A DNA stretch of 25,141 nt, taken from assembly GCA_013054445.1 (NCBI GenBank), contig JAAMPI010000814.1:1-25141 (forward strand), written 5' to 3'. The notes beneath the pieces were generated by a model, which worked only from the letters and a program-made list of their open reading frames with translations, ran no database searches and had not been told where the DNA came from. Numbering within the stretch: the first letter of the stretch is position 1; each line of letters begins with the position of its first letter. Positions 11,299 to 20,753 of this stretch are shown in pieces. The position numbers and the translations under genes were made by a program. This DNA is from Cudoniella acicularis (Eukaryota; Ascomycota; Leotiomycetes; Helotiales; Helotiaceae).

Positions 11299-12381
11299 CT
11301 ACGTAAAATCAGATCCACATAGGTCATAATTCCCACCTGCCTCAAAAGATTGAGGCGTTGAGTCTGCATCCCCATAATTGTAGCTCGCTGGCACCCCAAA
11401 TCAATAAAAATTATTGCATCAAAAAAGAGAGCAGAGAACTTACCGGGCACAGTCGTGTCAATGAGCAAGTTATCACCAGCATAATACTGATAATCGTCGC
11501 TATGATAATCTTTCTTCTCGATAATAGCAAGCAAACAATCATTCGCAAAATCATCATTGAAAACCAAGGCTACATTATGTTTCCATTTTCCGAAATAGCA
11601 TTTGGGATGATCGCGATTCTGGTTGTTGTCTTGGAATTTATCGGCGTCACTTTCAAGTTAAAATATCAGTTTTCGCATTTTCTTTTATGGATGAAGAGGG
11701 AGCGTACCCGTCGAATGTACTAGGGATACTAGACCAGTTCGTGTAAGGGTGGTTTCCGTCTTCCTCCAACCAGATTCCATCGCGGATGTATTGTCCGTCT
11801 GCATTCTGGATGAATTTCACGATCGCCCATTCCCAATCATATGGATGACCAGTATCCTGATTTTAAATTAGCTTGCAGTCCCAAACTTAGAGAGAATCCC
11901 ACCTTCTGGAAGAACACGTCATATGCAATTCTCCATGACCCGTCGCTGCAATTTCTTATCGTATAATAAGTAGGAAATGGAGTAGAAAGTTGTTCCTCCT
12001 GAGTCAGTGGTGCTTGAACTGGACAACCAGCTGCTAAGCCCCCGTTAAAGAGCCCGCAGTCATCGTTTGGAAGACTTGGTGTTTGGCTACCGTTAGACTC
12101 AGTTGCCTGCCAACAATCAGAATTCTATTTTCTCATAGAGCTTTGAGCCGGAGGAGCCAGCTCCCTGACTGCTTGTTGCAAGGAGTTTAAGTGGGAAGAA
12201 TGAAGAAAGTGATAATTACGGAGGATGGGAAACATGTTTTCTGGTCGAAATGCCACAATGGCGCTGCGGCTAAAACAGCAGTTAAGGGATCGTTGACGAA
12301 GACTGACTCATCGATTGGAGTATTCGCAGTAACTAAATTCGCACCTAACCCGAAAGCAATAAAAACGGCTAAGTTTATCAT
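11299..12381 (-). CDS. Secreted NPP1/NLP-family (Nep1-like) protein
   Basis: Spliced model: exons 12381-12220, 12106-11903, 11856-11708, 11649-11444 and 11387-11299, giving 269 aa; introns are 113, 46, 58 and 56 nt and all junctions keep frame. The first residues (MINLAVFIAFGLGANLVTA) form a signal peptide. The NLP heptapeptide GHRHDWE appears here as GHPYDWE (11850-11830), so the His, Asp and Glu that bind the metal in the NLPPya structure are kept while the Arg-His pair is replaced. Downstream WxxIP and HPKxYFGKWKHN-type segments also fit the family, and cysteines lie in the first two exons. NLPs are apoplastic proteins; some lyse eudicot plant membranes and others do not. Whether this one is cytolytic cannot be told from sequence. 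The start at 12381 is the first ATG; the longer frame begins with TTG. Confidence 0.85.
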
Positions 12382-14038
12382 TTTGAAGATTTTTTGAAAT
12401 TCCAAAGTATCGTGATATGCTTCAAAAGTTTCCCAGTTTGATAATTTAGGAATTAAATCGAGGGCGGTAAATGGAAAGACTGAATGTCGACTTTTGAGAC
12501 GTGATGTGTTGAATTATTTGTGTGTATAAGACTAGACTCCGAAAAGGAGGTGGTGCTCTATAACAGAGAAGTTAGGCTTGACGTAGTCGTGACGTTGAAT
12601 CCCAAAACTTTTCTGCTGAACTTGGCATTGGTGGATACCTCAAGATTTATATCCATCACTTCCCCGCAACAGTAAAATTGCACGTGCACCCTTAATTTTC
12701 GAAGAAGTAGCCTATTAAAGATCCACGTGCGATATTGTTCCGAGGGAGTCCCGATTTCAAAGAATGTGCTGCTGTTGACGCCAAACAAGTTGTGGCGATC
12801 GTCTTCCTTCGCGCATGTCCGTCTCTATCATTTTCCCGAACCGCCAAAGTGGTGTACAAAGGCCCTTGTGTAGCCAGGGCCTCGTTCTAAATCATTCGTG
12901 GAGATGCGATGTGATCTTAAGGTTGCATAACGTCCTTCCTGATTAGTATACTAGTGACCGTCCTCCTGACGGCAAATTTGGGCAGGTAGGCATCTACCGT
13001 ATCCAATTATTATGCGGGGTTTTGACCGTGCTACCTACCTAGTTCTAACATCGAATTCTTTCAATTGGTTGAATTATTTCGAAGACTTCTAGTAAAAAAT
13101 ATTTTTTATGTGCTAGGAATATTTTACAAAATGAAAGCTTTTTGCCCCTTGTTTTCAACGTAGGCTTCACAAATTTTCTACGAGACGCCGCTCAACTGCT
13201 AGATAATTTGCCAATTCGAATTTGCGCATTGCAGAGCGGATTAAATTGCCTTCTGCACAGAAATCCTATTCCTGCTGGAGCCGCCCACCCTCTTTCCATG
13301 ATCCCCCTCTCGCTTATTAGCATCTTCGCCTCCTGTCGGGACCGAGGCACCGGACACAGGTAATTGCTGCGACTACAACATATTTTGAAGGGTATTGCGA
13401 TCTCAGGATTCTGTCCGAATAGCATGAATTTGTGTAATTCAGAAGACAAGATATTCAATTGCATTAATTAACAAGCGTGAAGGCGTGGTCGCGATGTTGC
13501 AGGGATTTTCAGGCTTCTAGTCGCTAATTATAGCATGCATCTCACTAAAATACGGCAGGAAAATCCACTGAATGTGTGCGCTATGCTAAGCGAGCGGGGA
13601 AAGGGGTTCCAAAACATGGCTATTCTTCACCCTAAAGTCAAAGATCTCTCGACCTCTTTCATCTGCATCTTCAAGATTTATCGCGAAATTTGAAACGCTT
13701 GGGTAAGCTATTCCTTTCCAAATTTTTCAGACTAATGTCCGTGCATATGGAATCTAATTTTACCGCGCTATGACGTGCATGAGCTTTGACGCGAAAGATA
13801 AGGTTAAGCGTTATTATCCTATATCGCCCGAGAACGTTTTTACAGAAAGGTAAGATCCATTCCACGCGGAATAGGATCCGTCAAACTCTCTCTAACTTAC
13901 AGTCCAGCTTTGAAGTGCGATTGGCAAACGAATCCCTTTCAAAACACTCCGCATGCTTCGTCGAGGCCAACAAGGGTTCGGATTTCCAGCGTGGGCACAC
14001 AATCACCCGTAGTTCAATCGACTTGCGTTCTCAAAGAC
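12382..14038. other. Gene-poor interval upstream of the NLP and 2EXR genes
   Basis: About 1.65 kb in which the open frames (such as 12558-12788, 13142-13363, 13192-13464 and 13671-13865) are short, overlap on both strands and show no recognisable domain or signal peptide. It must contain the promoters of the two flanking, divergent genes. I find no tRNA, repeat or mobile-element end here. Confidence 0.45.
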
Positions 14039-15013
14039 ATGTCCACGATTCAGTCCTCAGAAGCTCTGCCAATGGCAGCAACATCGTTTCCTCGATCCTC
14101 TTCCCTACCACCCGAGATCTGCCAAATGGTTTGGCAAGCAGCAGCATTTCCCCGGATTGTATACCTTAAAATGGTTGATATTGATCATAGATGTTCGCGG
14201 GTATGGTCAGGAACATCTATCGATGGCCCTGAAAGCATGGGTTTCTTCGATCTGGATCACCAATCTAGAGCGGCTCAACTTGACCAAGGACCAGAGCCTC
14301 TGTGGAGGTTTAGAGCTGAAAGCGTACCCTCGCTCTTTCTCATATGCAAAGAATCGTATTTGGTGGCGGAAAAGATTTACACGAAATCATTTGGAACTGA
14401 CCACACTGCCCCTTCCACCTGATTCAAATTTGAATTTGATACTTTATACCTGGATTGGGGATACACGCTTGACAATGACGGCGACGGCGAAGGAGTCCTT
14501 TTCGGTTTCTTCCCTGATAATCTCAGTGAAGATGTCAAGAACGTCCGAAATCTTGCAATGTACAACAAGACTCTAATGGATATTGAGCTTGAGGTATGGG
14601 TTGACGATGTCTTGGGTAGGTTTGGCAACGTGCGGAGTCTTACAATGGTCGTCCCACAACACGAGGACGACGACCATGGCAATCTTGTCTTTCTCGATCA
14701 CTCGGACGTAGCTGAATTCCCGGAGTACTCAACCCCTCTAGGGTTTCACCCTCTTTTTGAAGAGGTATTTCCTGATTTGCGTGTTGAGTACAATCTCTGG
14801 CGGTCGTCAGAAGCGCTTTGGGACAGCCGCCCTTACTCCTTTACCATACAGCTAAGCGATACGACGGATGGCCTGAGCAATAAAACGAATGGTAAGCCGC
14901 CAAGATGGATAAAACCTGATCTGCAATACAAACCAATCATCACCCTACAGCAAAAGCACGATTTTCTTCTGCGCAAGCGGAAACACCAGATACATCGAGA
15001 AGTCAGAGGGTGA
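14039..15013 (+). pseudogene. 2EXR-domain protein gene with one in-frame TGA
   Basis: The frame from the ATG at 14039 (alternative 14072, good context CCAATGG) runs to the stop at 15011-15013 with a single internal stop, TGA at 14420-14422. Before it lies the 2EXR signature (LPPEICQMVWQAAAFPRIV, then PSLFLICKESYLVAEKIYTKSFGT). After it, in the same frame, come the matching later parts (FEFDTLYLDW, LSEDVKNVRNLAMYN, FGNVRSLTMVV). No GT-AG intron can remove the TGA because no donor lies close upstream. The intact protein would be about 323 aa. 2EXR proteins are an expanded, functionally unknown fungal family. The stop may be a recent nonsense mutation, a sequencing error, or a truncated or readthrough product. 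Confidence 0.75.
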
Positions 15014-15647
15014 GAGTAACTGTGACGGCCGAAAACTACAAATCTCTCGAAGTCTTCGTCCCTGTGCTCACGACTATTGCGGGTCTAGCTTCCATGTTTT
15101 GTCAAGCCAGGGGCATTAATATCGAAATAAAAGACTGGACGGTATTACCCTATTGGTGAAATTCCCTACATGGTCCACTTGATCTCAGTTCCAACTTGTA
15201 TTGCTCTGGATTTGACCCCCGGAATACGAGACTGGATCTATTTTTTTTTGCCACAAGTCAATTCAGCATAACTGTTCGTGCGATTATATAGTTTGTAATC
15301 ACACAAGGAAGTATCAGGAGAAGCTTTGGATGGAAACAGACGATTGGGGTTTACGGGTTCTGTTTGAGGGGTATGCGAATGAGATATAAGTGACAAGGTG
15401 TTCGAGCCTATAGGCAATTTTTAGGGAAGAAAAGCAGGGGGAGGACGTGAGCACCAGGATAGGTCATGGGGTAACGGCTGCGGTAGCGTCAGCAGCAGGA
15501 ACACAACATCAGCTTGGATTCTTTTTGTTTTAGCGCCATTTTTCCAGGCACTGCTATCTAGATTTTCAGGACGACCAGGGCAGCAGTTAAAGACAAGACA
15601 AAATCATGATACTTCGTGCACTCATCGATTTTTACGAATCATAACCA
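15014..15647. other. Interval between the 2EXR gene and the duplication
   Basis: This is non-coding on both strands at any useful length. It includes a poly(A) signal and a T9 run near 15241-15249. The region has no counterpart left of the second unit, which fixes the left edge of the duplicated segment at about 15648. Confidence 0.45.
15126..15131 (+). terminator. Candidate poly(A) signal of the 2EXR gene
   Basis: AATAAA lies 113 nt after the stop codon at 15013, a typical fungal distance. Confidence 0.45.
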
Positions 15648-16024
15648 CAATCTCTGTGATACTTCGCCCGAGCTGTTTTTGAATTGATGTGGTGACTTGC
15701 TCCTCCAAGCCCCTTTTATGCCCCTGTTCTCAGTGAGTTGGGTGCTGCTAGAAGTTATACCCGAGCCGCTTTGTCACTTTCCATTACTCGTTGAGGTTTT
15801 CCTTGAGCTCTTAAGATGAATTTTCAATTTACCTTCTGGCGATTTTAGGAAATTTTATCCAAGCGCACTTGAGTCGTAACTTGGTGGGAAGTTGCTTGAT
15901 ATTATTGAGTTGGCCTCTGAGAAGACGCAGAAGACTGATAAAAAAAAAAAATGCTGCCAGTACCTGCACTACCTATATCTCTGTAAATAGTCAAACCTGC
16001 GATTAACACCTTACGAGTTACTTA

Positions 16025-17452
16025 TTATCGAAAAATATCATCTGCTCGATCAAGTATGAGTTTATATATCGTGGAAACAGCCTCGATCCTCTGGTCTTTA
16101 TTCAAAATGTTCATTGGGCCGTAACAATGAATTTCCGGGGTCTCTTTGCTAGAGGTCGGTAATTTCTTTTGAAGTCGGTGCAGAAATTTATCTGACACTC
16201 GGCATGTTGAAATAGACAAGTCCATGTTGTGGGCGGAGAGGAGGAATACCTAAAATTGGGTTAGACTTATTGAGTCCGTAGGAATGAGTGTATGCTCAAA
16301 CATCGTAATAATCCGCCACATTCTCGGATTTCATAGCATTAGCTCTCCCCAAAAAATGGGCTACCTCTTGGGCAAACTTTTCCTCCTTCGTCATTTGGAT
16401 TTTTAAACGTTTGCTCTAAATTCCACTGTATTAGTCATCTCAAGAACTGATAGGGGTGAATTTAATGAACATGCCTCGATATCTAGTATATGGTACTGCT
16501 TCCGATCTTTCTTTAACGTCACAGCTAAATCGGGCGTGGTTTTGGCAAAATCGCCACAGATAGGTACTCGCAAGGTGTTCGCATAGTCAGGTTCAAATAC
16601 CCACCGATTCAAGCCATTGTGTCCGGCGCATATTCTCCAGAGGAGGGCCTGAATGACGGAAGTGACACTGAACTCCGCACGATCGCCATCTGATTTTTCA
16701 TCTTCAGACCCAGATATATCGACCGACTCCGCAGTGTGGTAAGTAGAATCTGTTTGGCTCGATGTGATTGGCAATTCCTGGACTTCTTGGATTTCTTCAA
16801 CCTCTCGTGCTTCTCGGGCTTTTTGAGTTGGGGTGGTCTCGTCTTTGGGAGGGGTGGCCGTTCTGGTTGGGAGAGTCGGGAGACCTGGACTTATTGTTGA
16901 AGAGTGCCTTTGTCTCTTTGGAGTACGAAATGGACTTGAATTCAAATGCTCGGGGTATGGCTCGAGTGGCTGAGGAACGGTTTCTGACAAGTTAGGCCTC
17001 AGTGGTGTACTCTGTGTTGAGGTTGGTGTAGACCGTTTGCCATACCCAACTGACCAGGGACTGGATGACGGAGGGTCCGACGATAGAGGCAAGTTAGTAC
17101 TTGAGCGGGTGGCAGGTCTTCGCGGAGTCATCGGCTTGACACGGATTTTGTCCTTCGGCATCATAACTGCAAGGTGTTCGTAAAATGCCTTGTACTCCTC
17201 ACACCCTGATGGCATCTCAAAGCCGCTCTTTAAATCGGTATCCTCAATCCCGAAACCGACTTTCAGCCTTTCGAGTATTTCAGCGTTCTCCGGTTTAAGC
17301 TCTTTACATTGGAAACTCGAAAAGGGGTGGATTTGAGGTTCATGAGCAAATTTCAGTTTGTCCAGATGCGGTATGCCCCACTTCGAGCCACTGGGAAATT
17401 CCTCATCGGTCCCCAGGGGACGAAGGGCTTTGGAAGTTGAGGCAAGAGCCAT
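16025..17452 (-). CDS. PD-(D/E)XK nuclease-like protein, copy A
   Basis: Spliced model: exons 17452-16475, 16415-16302 and 16249-16025, giving 438 aa. The N-terminal block EFPSGSKWG is shared with copy B, then comes a long Ser/Pro/Thr-rich linker with a basic TPKRQR patch (possible nuclear signal) and the conserved STISPGLP. The C-terminal third looks like a restriction-fold core: a helix (ALLWRICAGHNG), a strand with TTPDLAV, a strand ending LDIE, then a helix (EEKFAQEVAHFLGRA) and a strand (FLLSAHNMDLSIS). Intron 1 (16474-16416) begins GCATGT and ends TTTAG; removing it joins LDIE to SKRLK and completes a PD...E-x-K motif. Intron 2 (16301-16250) has a CTAAC branch site. The family is not one I can name, and nuclease activity is inferred only from motif and predicted fold order. 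Confidence 0.72.
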
Positions 17453-17841
17453 ACTAAAAGTCAAATGATGGGATGATTAAGAATGAAAGACTTCTTGAAA
17501 CCCGACCGTGGTCCGTCGGTCGCCGACAACATCACAGTGTGAGGTGAGGAAGAGGAGAAGCATCCGGAGCAAGAAAGAAACTCTCCCATAGAGATGTGCC
17601 CCTCGGGACACTGCACTAGCAGGACAACTAGGCACCCATCCTCGAGCTTGAGAGGAACCCGAAATCGTCGGGTGTGGGGAAATCTCCGAGTCATTGAGAT
17701 ACGGCCAAGTTTCGAGACCTCCGGTTGCTGTGCCAACAACCGACAAGTCGCGTCACCCGCACATCAGCATGCATTTCGTCGTCTAACGTCCCACTATTCC
17801 ATCAAGAATTCACGACGACGGCGGCGGCGACCTGTTAGAAT
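17453..17841. promoter_or_regulatory. Shared divergent promoter region, copy A
   Basis: The 389 bases between the two divergent ATGs of copy A must serve both genes. The long frame that starts near 17594 and runs into the small gene is not conserved as coding in copy B. No TATA box equivalent to the one in copy B is visible. Confidence 0.6.
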
Positions 17842-18463
17842 ATGTGGCCATCACGCTCCGAGCTCAAGGAGCTCATGGGGATGGACGATGCGCAATGGGC
17901 GTCGGCAAGCTACCTCGAAGACCTCCTCCACACACTTCATCAACAGCGCGAGGCAAATAGACCAGCGCCAGTCGCCTATGCCATCGCATCACGATCCATG
18001 TTTCTCTGGGCATTTCGAGTACCGGAAGGCCCAAAATACGACGAAAAGAGAAAGTGTCTTTGGTATCTTGGCTGCAAAGTTCGTCCCCAACCCTTATAGA
18101 TGTGTAGCCGCCACTAACAATTTCCTGCGGCAGGGACCGGACGAACCTGAAGGTCGTACACTCGAAATTCGGCACACCTTCCACGTCATCCAAAAAGGAC
18201 AATATCTCCGTGTTTATCATGACAAAAAGGGGCAACGATCACAAGGCTTTCTGAAATTCGATATGCTCAAGCCTCATCATCGTCAACGCTTCCTGGAGGT
18301 ACGACATATTACGGAAAAGTATTTCCCACCTGAACCTCCGAAGCATAAGGATTTGCTGAGAGTTATGCACTCGCCGCGCGGGAAAAAGCGAGAAGCGTTA
18401 AAGAATACACTTGAAAAAAGAGGGCAAAAGCCATCTTCACAGCTACGAGGGGAAAGCGGATGA
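17842..18463 (+). CDS. Small conserved protein of unknown function, copy A (188 aa)
   Basis: Exons 17842-18078 and 18134-18463, split by a 55-nt intron (GTTCGT...CGGCAG, branch CACTAAC), phase 0. A TAG lies two codons upstream of the ATG, so the start is secure. The N-terminus is helical and contains GMDDAQW, followed by a histidine/glutamine-rich helix (LLHTLHQQ). The middle reads YDEKRKCLWYLG and, after the intron, a probable beta-rich part (IRHTFHVIQKGQYLRVYHD). The C-terminus is strongly basic (RGKKREALKNTLEKRGQKP). Every block is repeated in copy B. It resembles no domain I recognise. It is transcribed divergently from the nuclease-like gene, so a functional partnership (cofactor, inhibitor or antidote) is plausible but unproven. 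Confidence 0.75.
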
Positions 18464-18530
18464 GTGAAAACCTTGACGGTTACAATTCGAACTTAAACAG
18501 GCACTTCCAGAAAACAAAATAGGGTGAACC

Positions 18531-18809
18531 ATGAAAGCGCTTCGGCTTTACAGAGTCAGACCCCTGGGCAAGGATTTCGAGACCAAGAGATCTCAAAAAC
18601 TTCCCGCTTGCCCTATATATAGCGGTCAGGCCTGCAGGCCCTGAACTGTTGTCTCTCTTAGTGGCTAAAAGGCTATTAGTACGGGTCAAACGCGGGGAAG
18701 GCTGAGCACGGAGAAAGTCGACAATGGGAAGAGTGTGGCAGAACTACTTGCGGCAACTCAATAGATGGAAGATGTGTCGCAATTTCTAGGCTGAACGCTT
18801 TGTAGCTGA
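18531..18809 (+). pseudogene. Decayed third small frame, copy A
   Basis: This aligns with the open 85-codon frame at 23222-23479 of copy B: same ATG context (ACCATGAAA), same GATTTCGAGACCA, and near the end QNYLRQLNRWK against QNHLRQLDRRK. Here the frame hits TGA after about 37 codons and needs shifts to continue, so if copy B encodes a protein this one is broken. Many differences are CG in B and CA or TG in A. Confidence 0.4.
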
Positions 18810-19364
18810 GGAGTGATTTTACACCCAACAGGATGTTGATGCTATTTGCAAATTATCACTTTAACTAGGGGGTATGGAGAAACATCTGTTCCCCAGACTA
18901 CATACTATCCAAGTGCATGTGCCACCGGTTGATATACAAATTTGTTGCGAACAATTATTTTAATCACTTTCGAAAAAAGACCCTCTAGTAAATCACAATG
19001 CGTAAGCAAATACTTCTGCTACTCTTTTATTTTTGTCGATGGAATTTTAGAAGCCGGGTGTACATATTCCTATTACATGCCCAAAAAGCGTAACTAATTC
19101 TCCCTGACCCGTCTCCTCTTAATCGAAGTGGTTTTTATTATCTTCTCTCTCAAATCTATCCCCATTTATCTAACAATGGCTTTAGTGGTGTGACCACACT
19201 AATAGATACCGCTATAAGCGTTATGAATTCCCTGTCCCTTAGCCCTCGCCTCGTAGTGCTATTTCTAGTATAGAAAATGCGACATCGATACACTATATAC
19301 TACATGTGTACTTCTAAACTAACCAGACTTCACCTCACATCTTAGGAGTCAGACATTAACAAAC
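18810..19364. other. Non-coding flank inside copy A
   Basis: It aligns with 23480-24073 of copy B (for example CACAATGCGTAAG and GTCGATGG.ATTTTAGAAG). No open frame of note exists in either copy. It separates the small frames from the kinase-like pseudogene. Confidence 0.5.
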
Positions 19365-19956
19365 TATTAACAATATACATCTAAAAACCTAACAATCCTC
19401 CTAATAGCCTGTCTACCCCCCTTAAACGTTTCTATCAGCTCCCTATCAACCTACCCCTTAGTCCAACTTCCCCTAAAATCGGTCTCTTTATAGATAAGCA
19501 CATTATAAGGCTTAGTATCTGCCTAAATAACGCCGATTTTGTATAATAAACTAATTGTCTCACGAATTCGAGACGCCTATTTCTGCCGTCGAGGTAGAGT
19601 AATAAGTGAGGTGTCTAGTTCGCGTAAGGTTAATACTTTAGAGTTTAAGGTAAGGATGAATTCTTCTAGGATGCCTACTACTCGCTCTATATTATAGATA
19701 GATTCGACAACGATGCTAAGGAGTTTAGGGATATAGAGGTTTTTAAGATAAGGAGATTAGGATATTTTAAGGAGACAGTTAAATTCTCGCTAGATCACAG
19801 GCTAGTCTAAAGAGTCTAAAGGGTCACTACTCTTATAGTATATCGAGTGCCTAGAGACTAGAGCATAGGTGATCTAACCTTCTCTATATAGTTTCTCTAT
19901 AACTTAGATTTCTTTTAAAGAATATTTTAAAAGGTTAAAGCTATTATTATCTATAT
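19365..19956 (-). pseudogene. Protein-kinase-like pseudogene, copy A (heavily mutated)
   Basis: It aligns with the better-preserved pseudogene at 24074-24782. The catalytic-loop segment read as IWGDAKPHN in copy B is here I-stop-ADTKPYN: Trp has become a stop codon, Gly is Ala and Ala is Thr. Most differences turn CA, TG or CG of copy B into TA, CA or TG, the pattern expected from RIP or cytosine deamination. The 5' part is lost at 19957, where unrelated sequence begins. No protein can be made from it. Confidence 0.7.
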
Positions 19957-20271
19957 GTGAGGAGGAGACGTTGGTAGGCAAAGAAGTCACGTGTAGCAGG
20001 AAAAAGATTCAGTACAGAACTAATCTCTGGCCCCGGGGGGTCCAGAGAAGCCCCCTTTTTATTAGCTATCTGCTACCGATAGGGGTCCGATGCCAAGGCC
20101 TAATGATGATAGAAATCAATAGCATTATCTGGCATCCCGTGCCACGTATCAAGTGCCCCAGAACCATGATCCTGGATGTCAGAGGTTTGCTACCGACATC
20201 ATTCCGGACATCCGCCGTCGATCCAAGCCACGTGACGGACGCCCCCCTGGCAGGTAAGCGAACCACATCAC
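19957..20271. other. Unmatched 315-bp segment in copy A, insertion or replacement
   Basis: Where copy B has 150 bp of kinase pseudogene (24682-24831), copy A has an unrelated 315-bp segment that is visibly richer in G+C and in CG than its TA-rich surroundings, so it probably arrived after the mutation of the flanks. It contains inverted 8-mers GTCACGTG (19986-19993) and CACGTGAC (20229-20236), and a hairpin-like inverted repeat (20025-20047). No coding function is recognised. A short non-autonomous element or filler DNA from break repair would fit. Confidence 0.5.
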
Positions 20272-20753
20272 AGTTTACGTTTATTAGAGGAGCTACCTAT
20301 ATAAAAATCTCTGTCCTAGCATCGAAAATAAGTGCTTGTAATTCATTTCGTACGACTTCTTCCCTCTTTGTCATCTTCTAAGAGACAGGCGGCAATCTCT
20401 ATAATACTTCGCCTGAGCTGTTTTTGAATTGATATAGTGACTTTCTCCTTTAAGCCCCTTTTATGCCCCGGTTCTCAGTGAGTTGGGTACTGCTAGAAGT
20501 TAACACCTAAGACACTTTGTCGCTTTTCACTACTCGTTGAGTTTTTCCTTGAGCTCTTAGAGTGGGGTGAAATTTACATTCTGGCGATTTTAGGAAATTT
20601 TATCCAAGCGCACTTAAGCCACAACTTGGTAGAAAATTGTATAATGTTGTTGAGCTAGCCTCTGAGAAGTCGCAGAAGAGTGATAAAAAATGCCATAAAT
20701 ACCTATACTACCTATATCGCTAGAAATAGTCCAACCGGCAATCAACACCTTAC

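Larger units (their letters stand above)
15648..20392. repeat. Tandem duplication, left unit (copy A, about 4745 bp)
   Basis: From CAATCTCTGTGATACTTCGCC at 15648 the sequence can be followed, in the same order and orientation, in the unit starting with CAATCTCTATAATACTTCGCC at 20393. Matching parts are the nuclease-like gene and its 3' flank, the divergent small gene, a third small frame, the kinase-like pseudogene and the segment TTTACGTTTATTAGAGG (20274). The two units abut directly at 20392/20393. Copy A is the more decayed in its right half. It carries a 315-bp segment (19957-20271) replacing 150 bp in copy B. Confidence 0.92.

Noticed and set aside
13142..13464. Overlapping small frames on both strands
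   Set aside because: No domain, signal peptide, splice signal or conserved start context; consistent with chance in balanced-composition DNA.
15390..15425. tRNA B-box-like GTTCGAGCC
   Set aside because: No matching A box, acceptor stem or cloverleaf could be drawn around it.
17594..18463. Long plus-strand frame (289 codons) covering the promoter and the copy A small gene
   Set aside because: It reads exon 2 correctly but runs backward through the intron and exon 1 in the wrong frame; copy B conserves the spliced 17842-type frame and intron, not this one.
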